64,000 nt of DNA from Apteryx mantelli (taxonomy: Eukaryota; Chordata; Aves; Apterygiformes; Apterygidae), in NCBI RefSeq assembly GCF_036417845.1, contig NC_089981.1, forward strand, positions 78,905,268 through 78,969,267. Reading direction: 5' to 3'. This document shows, piece after piece, positions 10,532 to 52,692 of the stretch. The first letter of the stretch is position 1; every line of letters starts with the position of its first letter. Under the pieces are notes generated by a model, which saw only the letters and a program-made list of their open reading frames with translations, searched no databases and was not told where the DNA came from. The position numbers and the translations under genes are program-made.

Positions 10532-13500
10532 CTGTTATTTAGTTGGGAGTTTGGGGAAATATTGTATCTTTGTATTCATTTCTGAGTCCCTTTAATGCAG
10601 CTTCTGTTTCTCTTGAGACTTGTGGGCTTGTGCAGTTATTCTTCCATCTCTTCCTCTGCTTGGCATCTGTGGTAGACAAATGTAATTCAGTTTATTCTAG
10701 GATTAACAGCATATCTTCAGATGCATAGCTTATGATTATTTTAAAACTTAATTCACTGTACAAATATTTACAAAAATAATGTTTCTTTAAGAGGCGTGGA
10801 AAGCAAGCAAGTTCAGGCAAATTCATCGATAAGCATAATATATTCTGTACTTTATTTTAAAGAGTCATGGTAGCAGACAGTGATGAGAACAAGCATGCTA
10901 AGACAATTTAAATAGACAGCTTTTTTAGTCTGTCTGCCTCAAGGTAATGTTCAGTATGACACATCTCATAAAAATGGGATGTGACCAATTCCGTTGTCAC
11001 TGCAATAGAAGCAGCTAGTCACAGGCTTATCTCTTAGTACAACCTGAAAAATCATTTTCATTGTTTGATGAGAGCATTGTACTTATCTTGACTAGATTTT
11101 AGAAAAATGTTTCTTTTCACTATGTTAACTTTCATTTTGCTCAATAAAAGAGCCTTGAGCATAAAATGTCCAATAGATGACTTTATGGTACCAAGTACCA
11201 GTCAAAGACTTCAGCATAGAATCTTGTAGTAGTCGTATCCTGAGTCACACACAGCTTTAGGTATTTTTGAGGTAATAAGGCTTTCCCAGTAATTTCTTGG
11301 GTGAAACGTTCCTTTCTGATAGCAGGCTGTAGAAATAAGTGTTGTTTCTTTGAAAAATTATTTATCAGCCACCAAAATCAATAAATGCCTGACCAGAAAA
11401 AGGTGCACTTATGACAGCTTACATTTGCTGAGATGTTTTTGTTGCCATCACTCATGGGATTTGAGCTGGGCACTTTGTTAGAGGGTAAAAGCCAGAATTA
11501 TGGATCCTTTTGGTGGTGGAGGAATTATTGTCATAAGGTCTTGTATGAGGTGCTTTGCAGACGTAAGATGATGCCGTACTTGTTTTGGAGGGTTTTTTAT
11601 TTTATGCTAAACAGTTAATTAATAATGACAATCCATAGCAGATAGGCAAGCATGAGGACTGCAAATGTGTGCTTCCAGGAGCCAAAATATATCTGGGACT
11701 GAATAAACTTCTTTTCAGAGGGCAAATGCTAAAGCACAGTTCACACTAGGTATTTTAAATTTTTTATAACATATGAGGAAAATTAATCTCAGATATTTGA
11801 TACAGTTTCTTTGGATTCAGTCAGCTAAGAAAACAGATGCAAGTAATAGTATCTGTGTGTTGACTTAGTCATTATGTTGTTTCTTTGAATCCAGCTTGTC
11901 TCCCATGGACTCTGCTATTTAATTCTGTCAGTGCAGTATGAAACAATCTTTACCCTGGAAGCTGTGTTTTGCCATGCAAGTGGAATTGAATTGAATTGGT
12001 TTTGTCAATTTTTATTGGCCTTCCTTCTTGCTTGAAGTTAGGAAGACCTAATAATGTGTATTGACCAATGATAGTACTTGATCAGGCGATCTTCTATTTC
12101 AAATAGACTTTCCCCTCTGTTCTCCACTTAAACATACAGATTTTTCCCATGTTTCTCAGTGCAGCACCCCTTACTGGTAAAAGAGGTAAAACATATTTTG
12201 TGGGTAGACTTTAAAGTGAGCCGTTTCCTATTTTGGTTCCTTAGTAAATATCTGCTCTAAAGCCCATTTGTTGTATTAAGATATTGTTCCTGGGTTTACA
12301 TCAGAACTATAACTGATTTAATAAAATTGTAAAGTTAATGTAGCAAAGGATGTAACCAATCTAGTCAGTAATACCAGCTTCCTTGCACATCGGTCAGGTT
12401 GAGGTGGTGGCAAACTACACCCTATTTACTATGTGCTTTTAACCTTGTATTTGCATGTACACCAGAAAAAACATTTTAAAAGTTAATGCTGTACTAACTA
12501 ACATTTAGAAAGTCAAGAAGTGTCTGATGTAAAGTTGAACTTTTTTGCTAATATAAAAAAGCAGATACAAACTATTATGTGTTTCATATATATTTCAGAA
12601 AACCATTATAGTTGTATTCAAAAATCAGTCATCTTAATCCAAAGAATGACAACTCATCTTTTTTGGAATTATTGAATAACTGGTTGTGTATCTTAATTCT
12701 TGGTGTTTTTGCATTATATATAGACACTGATTTTATGTTTGTAAACTATTTCTTATGTCCTGTGTTGCTATCTCTTTAACAGTATATTATTACTATTATT
12801 TTATAGGACTCTAATATTGTTTTTTTGCCTGGAAACAGCACAAGTTGTTAAATGTTAACAAAACATTAAGATTACTTGCAGTGTGCTATTATTTGTGTGT
12901 GTGTGCCATTCCACAGGGTAGAGGGTGGTGGTTTTAAACTTCCGAGGGATTTCAGTAACTACATCCTTGTGATGTATCTTTAAGTTTGCTCCCTTGCAGC
13001 TGACAGTAGCTTGAATGATTTGCAAAGCATGTCATACTGGTTTATGGACTAGCAGGAGAAGAGGTGGGGTCTCTGCTGAGGGTGGTTCTGTTTTTCTTGT
13101 TTTGCTTTGTTTGTTGTTTTTTTTTCCCCTGGATAGAATATTGTACTTAAGATTGAGGGGATGTTTATGAATGTTCCTTTATCAAACAATGTCAGGCTGA
13201 ATGATGTAGAAAAGTTATAGCTGTGTCTTTCCTTTCCAGCTTGAGTAGCTTCCATTTCAGACAGACTGTAGTTACTCTCTCATTCTTTTTCTCTTCTCTC
13301 TTTCTTTTCTTCACCATGAGTGGATTTTACTATATCCTCGGCTGTACTGTTTCATTTGTTCCTGTGATTAAACTGGGTGTCCCTCCCCCCACCCCTATCA
13401 TATTTAGAGTGTATTTTGAGGGAGAAAGGGTTGGTTAAAAACATGAAGTCCACCCCTCCCCCTGGGTCAGTGTAGAGGGCAGCCACATACAGCTGGAATA

Positions 13501-16500
13501 ATGCAACTAGTGGGATGGTAATATGTGAGGATATAGGGGAGATTAGAAGTTTGAGAGAGGAGGAGGACCGCAACCTCCTAAATTGTTTCTGGTGACAGAA
13601 TAGTAGCATATACCCAATGTCTAAGGGTATTGTTTGAACTTTTCTTTAGTCTCAGTGCTGGTTTACGTAGTACCTCACTCCTGCCACTTGTTCCGTGTCC
13701 TCATTGTGTTAGCACAGATATCTGCCTGACAACCTGGTGAAATATTATATTTTGACTGGGTGTGTACTCTGGTCCTTTTCTTTTTCTGTCCCCTCACCTC
13801 TGACTGAAGAATAATCCAGTAAAAGGGTCAGTTCTTTGATTCAATTTATTACAAGTGTCATGAGTCCTTGTGCTGGCATGATGGAGGATGTGAATGAAAC
13901 CTAGGGCTGCACGAGGAGCATTACCAGCTTCTCTCTAGCCATAGGCTGAGTGAGTGAATGTCTGTGGTTTTGTGTTCGCAGGAAGCCACACCGGGTGATC
14001 TGATGGCCATTTCTGGCTCTGAATTCCTCTGCATGTGTAAAACAATGCATGGAAGATCCAAGAATGTGCTATTGTTTGTATTTAGCATTTTTTTGGATGT
14101 ACCCCGGTTGCATTCAGTATAATGGCTCTAGCTGTACTGAAACATGGAGGGGTACAGGAGTCACTGTATGTATAGCAGTGCACTAGCATACTGGTGGTGA
14201 CCTAAAGGTCTTGCTAGAGGTGCAAATGAATGAATCATCAGGAAGATGTGTTAATTTTGAGGAGTGGTGTGTATTGGGTAGGTTTGGTGTGCAAACCCGA
14301 TTGCTTTGTCAACCGTAAGGCAAAATTATGTTTAACAAAGAGAATGTGATAAAACTGTTCTGTAGCGTTCTGTTCTCAGAGCGTTCTGGAGTGCAGGACG
14401 CTGGTGCTTAGTAGGTGTTCCTGGTGACTTAAGAAATCATGCAGAGAAGACAGATAAGGTTTGTTATGGTACTGATGCATGCTTTAGCCATATGTCCTCA
14501 TTTTTCAAAGATTTTTTTATCTGTCCCCTGTCTTTTGAAAGGGCAAGAGGCATCACAGGGTGACTTTGACTAAATGTCCCAGTAATTTGCTGTTACTTAA
14601 TCACATCTCCTTCCCATTGTTCAGAAAAGGGGTAAAGGCTGATTCATGATTAAATTACTCTGGTTTTAAATCTTTCTTATTCAGTTAATACCAATTTCTC
14701 TGACAATACTTTTAAGTTAAAATTATATGCTCCATGTGGATTTTAGAGCATGTATAAAATATTGATGTTAGAATAAAATTAACTTTAAATTTTTTTCTGA
14801 AAAGAGTCCATGCAGAATGCAGACAGAGAGCAAAGATGCACAGCATATGTTTAAAAACAACAGTCAGTGGGGTTTGAATTACAGTGCCTGGTTGTACCTT
14901 GTGTGGCCATTGACTCAGTTTCTTGATCCTCACCCAGTTGTTGTGACAACAAATGGCCTGGAAATATGCAGACTGATTTGAGAGGGCTGGGAGGAAGCCC
15001 TGCTGCACATGCAGCAACACTAGAATGTGCATGATATGTTGCTTTTAGTGGCAAAGGTGTTTTAGGAAATAACTGTTTATTCTGCCCCCCACAGATGAAC
15101 CAGTAGAGCGATACTTTAGAATCAGGTTTATCCAAATGATATGGGTTAAAATAGAGTAGTCAAACTGTTACTGTTTACCTCTGTCATGTCCATTATCCAG
15201 TTTATAGCATGCTCTTGTTCTGTGCCAGTACACCAGAAAAGTGATGTATTATGACAGGATTGTGGGAACTGTTAAGCTAGTCTTGTTGCCAAAGCCAGTA
15301 TTTCAGGAGTTGCAAAGGAGTCCACCCAGTGCCCTGGTACTGGCCTAAATCGTGAATGTGCAAGATCATTGCAGAGGGGGCTAAAACTATGACTTGAGCC
15401 CCAGGTGTGAGTACACAAAATGTTAAGATGGCTTTGTAAGGTGCTAGGCTAGGGCCTGTTGTATTGCTGTGTACCTCCTGGTGCAATAGACTTCAAGACC
15501 ATCTGAGTAAGTGTTGCGGGTTGTGGAGTGCTTAACCAGGAAACGATTCCCAACCTTATAACAAAATCAGCTCTCTATCGTGATATATAAAATATACAGT
15601 GAATGGTGCAAGGCTTTTTTAGATGATTGCATCATTTGCTGCACTTTCTGTGAGATGAAATCTGCAAGGTGTAAAAGGTATTCTGTTTGATAAATGGTGA
15701 CTGTCATTGAAAGTACCAATTTTGGTGCAATATTTAATGGGATAGAAATAATTAATGCTCAATATTAATGACAGCATCAGAACTTATTTAGTTGTGCAGC
15801 TTTTTTTTCCTGTAGTCATCTTGGAAGAATTTAGTAAGTGTTTTTGGATTTTTTTATTATTTTTATTTTTATTTTTTATGAAAGCGTGGGGTGGGAGGAA
15901 GTCTCTTTTCCCTAAAGCTTGAAGGGCGATTCCATCTTTGCACAGTTTTGTATATCTTACTAAAGTAAACTATTAAGTAGCTTCAAAACCAGATTTAAGG
16001 ATTTTTCAAACTTAAAGGCTGGTCTCTCTTGAAGCCCTGTTAGTGGATGTTCCTCTTATGTATGAAGGAGGAATTGCTGGTTTTCTTATTTTGGTACAAT
16101 GCCCTCAAGCACTTAAGAGTAATATAATCTATACTCACGTAAATTGGGCCTACGTGGGAAGCTTTGCTGACAATGATGAGAGGCAAGATATGTCCCCCTC
16201 CACCCTCCCTGCATGCATTCTTTTAAAGGTTATGGGTATGCCATAAAAAGTAGATTTTGTTGTGATGCATAGGTCTGATGTTAGTAAGTGGAAGCTGATG
16301 TGGTTTTTAATGTGATCTGGAAGTTTGATTTGATGGGAATGCTCCTGTGCTTTGACATGAGCGCTGTTTAGAATTGAGCTAAATAAATGACATAAATAGA
16401 TACTTTGAATTGTTGATAAAGGGATTCATGTCCCAAAAATAACAATAAAATGAAAAAATAACTAGAGTCAAGTTAAAAAAAGTAAATGTTTTGCCTGCAC

Positions 16501-19500
16501 TATTGGCTACTTAAAATTGCAAGATATGTATCTTTAAAAACACTTAGTCATAACTCTCCCTCTCTATTCCAATCCCGAAGAGACTCTTTCACCAGCTAGA
16601 ATCTCCCTATGAAAAAAGGTCTTATCAGACAAGACTAAAGATTCCCTGAAAACATGGGTGCACAAGTTGAAAAGTGCATGAAGAGCCAAGTGACATTGCC
16701 ACTTAAAGAAATGTAGATACATAGAGCCATGAGAGTAAAAAGTACAGGATTTAATAATGAAGATGGATTTGTAATTCAAACTGTCTTGACTGTATTTATT
16801 TAAAGATACAGTACTTTCAACCCACCTAAAACAGAAAATTTATGGAGCATGTCTTTATAACTACAAAATACTAAACCACAATACAGAATTTTTCTTAGAA
16901 TAATTGTCCTTGATTTTCTTCTGATGTATATTGCTTCATGTGACAAGCATTTTTAATTTTTAATAGCTAAGTGTAAATATGATTTTTTTAATCATTCAAC
17001 TTCTGCTTTCTGATGCATTTAAGAATAATTTATTCTGCCTTTATGTAACTATTCTGAACACTGTCATGATCATTCCATGAAAATGTGGTTTTTTATCTCC
17101 AGTTGTCACAGTGAGGTGGCTTTTGTGGCTATAAGCACAAGGCAAATCCTTTGTGGCCCAGACTGGTGTGTTGTGCCACTTTTTTAGTGAACAGGCAAAA
17201 TGTTCTGCTTTCTCAGGGGCCACTTGTGACTGCTTTAGAAGCTCTTATTAGTGCTCACAAGAAATGAAGGAAGTACTAATTTTGGAGAAGGGTGACAGAT
17301 AATATTTGCTGTTGACGCAGCAGTAGTACAGAGAGGGAAAAAAAAAAAAAAAGAACTCCCTTGCTCCAGTGGGTAGGAGACTGAGATTTGCAATCCCGAG
17401 TTTATGCCTGTCTTTGGAAACTGCATGGACATAACTAAAACTAACAAATAAGCATTAGATTTAAATTGCCCAAGACTACCAAACAGTAGAAGAGATTTGT
17501 GTTCTAGTATTCTAGAAAAGAATGGTGTTTTGATTTTACTGCAGGCCTGTGGGTATTAAATAAGTATGTTGTTTCAGATTTAGGATAAGAAAGGTGTGTA
17601 CCACCAGCCTGTAACAGACGGTAGTCATAGGGACCTCAATTAACAAAGAATTAGTAAGCATGTACTTTCTTGAAAGACCTCCTTTTGGTGTAGGTTCTCT
17701 AGACTCCCAGTTTGGTCTCCGATACCGCATTAGAACGCGCAGCTGTCAGACAGCTCTGGCACCTGCTTCAGCTCTGGCAAAGAGTAATTGCTAATGTGAT
17801 TGCGAATGAATAGAAAGGTCTTATTTTCATCCAGCTTAATTTGAAACCTGAGTTGGTAGAAGGTCTTGGGAATGTATATAGAGAATACTTTTTTTTTTTT
17901 TATCCTTCCCCTTGCTTGCTTGTGGTACATGTGGACTGACTGTAGGATCCAAACAGATGCCACTTTTTAAAGGCCCTCTGTGATTTTAGGATATGTCACT
18001 GTTCAGTGTTCTAGTCACTATGTATTTTTAGTACTCCAGTAAGGTAAAACATAATGAGTGAGATACCCCACAAAGAGAATACTTTCCTCTTACAGCATTC
18101 TTACCTAACTGACAGCAGAATTACTAATGTTTAGGGGGATGGCCATGTCACCTGAGGATCTCATCTGAAGTAGTATGTAAGCAAGAATGACAAGATGGGA
18201 TTTGGCCACGGTCTGCAGCATTATAGCTACACCACCAGATGTGGTTGAATCTAAAAGAGAGCTTGGAAGTACTTATATTGGCGGGTCATCTGAATTGTCT
18301 GCAGTTAAAAAGGGTACAGTTTTATCTACATTAGGGTGGTTGAAATGGTAGTTAAAATGTGTCTGTTCAGTTAAGTACAAAGGAATTGACACCAGAATAA
18401 GTTCTCCTTTAAGAGGACAAGTAATCTGTATAGTTATATGGTACTTTTATGCCAGTCTAAATTCTTCTGTGTTTAGCGGGTTTTACTGAATTAGCTGTTC
18501 TAGCAAGAAATCATAATTCTAATCAAAGTAGTTTACTTGCCACAGATACTGAAGTACAGGCTGAAATAACTAAAGTTTTTTTAGCAATTACTATTGAAAT
18601 GCAAAAGTATTTATTTCAAAATAGTGTTAAGACTGTTACTTACCTGAATGCAGATATGATTGCTAAGAAACGGTATACGCTTCATTAGTGTTTGTGGAGT
18701 TTCACATAGTATTCTATATAGATGGACTCCTCAACAGCAAATCTTCATAGCTTGTGGTTTCTTGACGAGAAATGTCAGTGTCATCCCTGCTACAGACTTG
18801 ATGGGAGTTATTTTTTTGCTATCAACTCTTGTATTAGCAAATATATTTTACTAACCTACTTTTCTCTCTATTTTTTTTTTATGAAATATCTTCCTAAGAA
18901 TCCGAAGAGTTCCCTGAAAAATATGACTTTTACAGCAGGCCAGGTGATTAAAAGGTTCCAAATGTATCAAACCAAATGTATGGTAACAGTGTTCTTCAGC
19001 TAAACTAGTACATACCCTCTTCACTTAAACTTAATTTAATACAGCAGATCAGCTTAATGAAAGCCCTTGGGTTTTCCTCAAATGTATGATGCAGTGTTTT
19101 GCAGAGCTGGATGCTGTTGTGAGGTGGGTGCAGAACATGTAGCAATGCAGCCTCTTCCCACTGATGTGATGTGGAGAGTAAGCTACACTGGGCAGGGTTA
19201 ATAGAAGAACAACAGTCATGTTAGTCCAGTTGAAATCTCTGCCAGTATCCAACTCTTCTGATATTTTACACCTTTTAGTGAAGTTGTCATTTTGAGTATT
19301 AGATATACTCGTTGTGCATCTCTTCAGAAATTAGTGAGTTTACCATATAAAGGATAAACCTTTACAAAATATGAGGTTTTTGTCCTGTATGCTTACCAAC
19401 ATAAATGTCTTGAAGTGTTAAGATTGTAGGTCAACTTATGAACTTCATTCTGAGTTTTTCTTAGGTTATACTCCATTGACATTTAAGGATGACAAATATC

Positions 19501-20104
19501 TTTTTTGTACTATTTACCTTGTATACCTTTATTTTAAACCAGATTGTAGGGCAGACTTCTGTATTCAGGGTTAACTCTGAGTTGAAGGTAGGCAGAAGGA
19601 GCACAATAAGGTTTTTTAATTCAGATGCTTACTAGTAGGAAGTAGTGAGTCCAGTGGTTGGTTCTTTTTCGAAAACTTTGTGTTCTAAAGGACTTCTCAT
19701 TGCTTAAAGTTGGTTGCTAGTCATGTGCAACTCCATCATCTTTTATCTACTTCTGATCGGTGATTTAGGGCCTCTGATATGTGCTGCTATTTGTTCTTAT
19801 TAACTGAGTTATTTTTAAGTAACTTGTGTATATCTGTGCTACATTGTGAAGACATTTTCTAAGATTGCATATTTGGAAACTTCAGGCAGGACAGAAATGC
19901 AGCAGTTTTCTGTTCACAGAAGTGGGTCAGCGAGAATACCTAACAGCTGCCCCCCACTGGTATGCTGCTTGCAGATGCAGTTCAAGATTTTCTGTTCTGT
20001 AGGCATTCATATAGGAATTCAAAAATAATATGATGAAAAGAGTGAGACACAGCATGACAGTTCAGCTACTGTGCTGGATATGCCAAAGAAGGACAGAGAA
20101 TTGG

Positions 20105-20112
<8 letters not shown>

Positions 20113-20147
<35 letters not shown>
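20113..20147 (+). repeat. (TA)n microsatellite
   Basis: About 17 uninterrupted TA units in intron 1, likely polymorphic in length. Confidence 0.9.
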
Positions 20148-20150
<3 letters not shown>

Positions 20151-22499
20151 AATATGTTGGAATAAAATTCCTGAATATAAACAACCATTAGAAATAGAAC
20201 AAGAGTAAACCAAATTAAAAGACTGAGATTATAAATTTTATTATGTATTGGAATATGGTTTGTGATAGTAGAAATGGCCTCATAGTGAAGTGAGTATCTT
20301 AGAATTTTTACTTATTTTTTTTAATCTTCTTTGGAATTTGGACATTTCTGACAGCAATATGTTCAAACTGGAATGTTTTTCTGAGTCCTTTTACAAATAT
20401 CTTTCTAATTATATAAAAGACATCCGTGGGTGATTCATTCTCACCATTTCTGACTAGCATGTGTCACTGTGAACTGCCTTGTTAGGAAGAGGTGCGGTTA
20501 ATTTAGTGTTTGACATACTACTCATGCCCCTCAACAGTCTGTGAGGTGTTTTTCATCTCTTTAGTGCACTAATAACTCTGCAAATGAACCTTTCTTTGTC
20601 GGTGATTCTCTTTTTTTCAGGATTGTCCAAGAAGGCAGTCTTCTACTTTATGAAGAATAGCGGTTAAAGCAGTTGGTAATATTTCAAGACTGTGCATTCC
20701 ATGATGTAATGAACAGTGTTTGGGTTTCAGCAGGGAATTAATGACTTGTAAGCTGCAGCTAATACAAAATAAAGCATGTGCATGCAAGATTTAGGGTGCT
20801 AAGTGTTCTCATTTAACTAAGGAGAAATGAAGAGTGAAATTAAGGTAAAAAGCCCTGAATAGACTGATCATTGTTACAAAGCAGTGAACTGATACTTAGT
20901 ATTGGAGATATAAAAAGGTCAAGTCAATATGTAATATATTTGTATGGAGTTTGCAAGTGCTGGTAGATGACAGGGCCAGAAGGTGTGGCTTGAGCAAGTC
21001 TTTTGATAGTTTTTACTGTTAGGAAATGATTTACTACTTCTCAAATGGTGACACCTTATTATTCTCTGGTGTTTAGCTATCCTGTCTGCTATCTGTATAT
21101 TCAGAAGGAAAAGTTTAGTGAGAATTTGATTTGACAGAGCTCTTTGCAGATTTTTTGTTTTTAATGAACAGACCCTAAATACATGAAAAAAAAATTATCT
21201 TCCAAGTTTTTTCATACTTGAAATCTGACTCCTAAATAATTAAAATCTAAATGGTGTTTTTCAAGATATGTAATAAAGAAATAAAAGCAACCTCCAAAAA
21301 TTAGAACTGTTTTACTATTTTCTGTCTGTCTCTAGGATCCATGCTAATCTTTACTCAAGGAAAAAGATCTTGTGGGTTTTTTAGTAAAGAGAAATGTTCT
21401 TTCTTAATAAGGAATTTTCCTATGCAAAGAAGGATTGATGTTGATATGTGTATTTTAGTTCTGAGAAATCAGTGTGTTTTGAACAGTTTCTTATTCTTTT
21501 AATTAAATAAAATTTTACCCTAAACATGAATCCTCTTATTCTTGGAGGTGACCTACAACAAAATGACATTTTCCTTTTTTATAAAGTAGGTAAATACAAA
21601 AAGATATTTATGTTTAAGACTTCCTTAAAAATGAGTTCAGGAGCTTAAGTAGTTATTTCAGTGTGTTGTGTGTATGTCCACTGAAAAACTTAGGCAAAAA
21701 TTGTAATGTCAGAAGTACTAGTAAAATTGTTTTGAAAGTTTCTTGGATAACGAAATACTTAAGTGGCTGTATCTGTAATCGGTTTTAGTTTGTGTGATGG
21801 GATTATCGCCGCAGTTACATGACTGGAAGTCTGTAGGTTTGGCTCTGCTTTCTTTATGCTTGCTTTGGGTCAGATTTGTGTTACTCTCAATCCATTTCTT
21901 TGTTTAATAGAAGTCACTATAGAGCTTATGAACTTGGGCAGGTCAAGATAATTATTTTGTGTGTGTTGGAAGAAAATTGCTTTATTTTTAAAAATGTTTG
22001 AAAACTGTTAAGTGACTGTACTTTGTAATATTCTACATTGTGGTAAATAAAACAGAGATGTAGCACTCACGATCTACACAAGCGCATATCGAATATGATA
22101 TGTAAACTGCTTAAGCCAGCTGGCTAGTCTGTTGTAACTTTGATCGTGTTGCATATTTTTTCCCCAATCTCTTGTTTTGGTTTGTTTTTTTTTTTTTACA
22201 CACTAAAACTTTGTGAATCTTGATTTTTATTTTTTTCAGTTGTGCATTGAATTAAAAATTAGCATTTAAATCTAGAATTCCTGCCCTATAGCAGGTGAAA
22301 TTTGCAATGCGGTCGACAGTATGCTGATGTCAGGATAGAAGCAACAGGAATTTGCAAAGCCTTTGACTATGTCCTTTTCTCTGTAGGGATAAACAGAGGA
22401 AGAAAGAACTAACTTCTTTGGAAGGTGACAACAGAAAGGCACAGTAGTGGGTTGGGTTTTTTTGTGTCTCTTTTCCTCTGTATGGATGCATCCCTACTT

Positions 22500-22514
22500 C
22501 CCCCCCCCCCCCCC
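22500..22514 (+). repeat. Poly(C) tract, 15 bp
   Basis: Uninterrupted C15 in intron 1. Homopolymer C or G tracts also occur at 29341-29353 (G13) and 62117-62131 (C15). Their length may be affected by sequencing or assembly error. Confidence 0.8.
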
Positions 22515-24921
22515 ATAAGATTTTCAGCTTCAGGCTATGCAAAACAAATCACATGATAATGTATTCAAATGTGATCTTCTTTGATAAATTGGTAGGCTTT
22601 TTCGTAAAATATATATATATATATTAAAAAAAAACAACATGGAAATAGCCCCACACCTTCATGCTACTCTTAAAAGATATTTTAGATGTTTATTAATCTT
22701 ATTCCTATAAAGAATCAGACCTGATAGCATAATGAATTACTATGTTTTTTGTCTTCCATTCTGTAAATTATTCTTCCGTCATAGTGTTACAAAAGTCTGA
22801 ACAAAATTTTCAAAATTTTCTGTAAGTATTTTAAGAGATCATTTAAGTGGACATCTGAGGAAACCTATGTAGAAGGGTTTGTTCCTGTCCTGTCTGTGGG
22901 GAGATTAGGATTCCACTATTTTTCACTGTAGGAGAATTGTCTCTTCAGGTTATCTGTATCTTTTTGTAACTTTTGAATTGGCACCAGCTCAAGTACAGTT
23001 CTGCATATTGGTTATTCTGAGGCAATGGAAGCTCACGGTTACTTTCTTAATATTTGGTTTAAAATGTGATGGCTTAAAAATGAGGCACACAGAACTGAGA
23101 CAGAGAAGAATGTATTTGTAAAAGAGGTCTACAAGTTGTGATGGGTTTTGTTTCTGTCTTTTGGGGGTTTAAATGGAATTCCTAAACCTGCTTTTCCTTT
23201 CTTAAAAAGCTTCTGTGATGTGCAGGTCTGGTTACAGGCTGCTTTGTTAGAACAGACCCTTCTGCTACCTTAGCCTTCCTTGATTGCAATTTTTCGTGTA
23301 ATCAGCCAGAATGGCGTGCGAGATTCTGTCTGACGGCCCTTTTCCCCTGTAGTAACAACATTAGTGCCCGTTTCACACCTACAATTTCATTGTGCACCCA
23401 GTTGTCTTCTGCTGGGTTTCTCCGTGGAATATCTACTTCGCAGGCTACTTTGTCCTTCTTTTATTTAAAGATGACCATTGCAATGTCTGATGTAGTATTT
23501 TTCTGTTACTCTCTTGGTTTGTGGGCTGTGGGTTGGTGGTTGTTGTTGTTTTTTGGTAACAGTGAATGGCTGTTAATTTGTCTGTGTTAATCACCTAAAT
23601 TCATTTAACTTCTGCTTTGGAGGATAAATTGTACATCTTTTTTAAACAAACGTCCCCCTCCCCACATGCACCTGCCTATTCTTATTGTGGTTGAAATTCC
23701 TTTTGGCTTTCTTCAAAAATTAGATTTGTTTCTATGAAAAGGTCTAATACAGTTTAGCTAATTAATTTTAAATGTTAGTTTATCAAAGCTTCCCCAAGTG
23801 TCTTCACATAGATAAGTTGTAATTTATGGCTTTTGAAAAATCTTGGCTACTTTATAGTCTCTTTGTTCTAATTTATATTTCCTGGTACACTTGAAGATAT
23901 AAATATCTTAATCCAGGAATTACTCCTTTATACTTCTTAATTTTTATTATAGAGCATTTTCCTAGCAACATTTTAAAAAGAATCAAGTGATTTCTGTGTC
24001 TTCTGTCTGTATTTCCACATTGTTAGACTTGTTTGTCACTTCAGTAGCAGGACATATAATAATAATCACCTGAGTTCTTAAACATTTTTTGGTCTGCATT
24101 TGGTAGAGGTGTTTACAAACATTCAGAAGTTTACTATCCTTGATATGGTGCATGACCTACTGACAGCATAGCACACTGAAATGTTTCTTGCGAGGATTGA
24201 GTTATACAAATAATTTTTCCCAGCCTATGACAGTTGTTGCAACTTCATCAAAACAGCTACGTCTAGACCTGTAGACAATTGAACACCTCTATGTAACTTG
24301 ATTTACAGTAATGTAATCTTAAGGGACAGTTATTATTTTAAAAATATATAGGTATAATACCTTTTCTAGCCCCTGGAAAAAGGTGAAGATGGTGTTTTCT
24401 TCTTAGTGGAAAAGGACTAAGTTTTTTTTTTTCCTGATTGTTGATTGATCTATCTTTACCCTTTTTAGATGGTTGGATAATATTTCTTCAAGTTGAGCTC
24501 CTATTTTGTGGACGTTTGTGAAGATAGTTGTAGATTAGTGGCATCTGCAGATAGTTTCTTACATTCACCCACTACTATATTAACTTCTGCAGCAAGCCAG
24601 ATGGAGCACTTAGTTTGCTCAATTCTTCGGTGCTCATTAGAAATTCTTCTGCCATTTTGTAGTATATGTTTTATTTTCATTTGTTGTTTGGCTTATGAAT
24701 ATTAATATTAACCCTGGAAATAGAAATTGGAGAACTTGAAACCCTGTCAAAGCCAGGACTTAAAATATTGCAAAAGTTGTGCAAAAACACCATTATATTC
24801 TCAATATAAATTTCAAATTCACATATTTGAATAACTTCTTAAAGGCAAGTTTTATTACATTATTGAGAATTCCTTATTTTATTGTTGCTTTTGGGTAACT
24901 AATGTACTCTTTCATTTCAGA

Positions 24922-52692
<27,771 letters not shown>

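Larger units (their letters stand above)
8137..24920 (+). other. KLC1: KLC1 intron 1
   Basis: Bounded by GTGAGT at 8137 and a pyrimidine-rich acceptor ending TTTCAG at 24920. The first 460 bp are still CpG island with G-rich runs. The rest is AT-rich with many short chance frames and no coding exon I can support. It holds low-complexity tracts: T19 at 9767, TA repeat at 20113, C15 at 22500 and TATATG-type repeat at 10470-10531. Alternative first exons are possible but not visible. Confidence 0.75.
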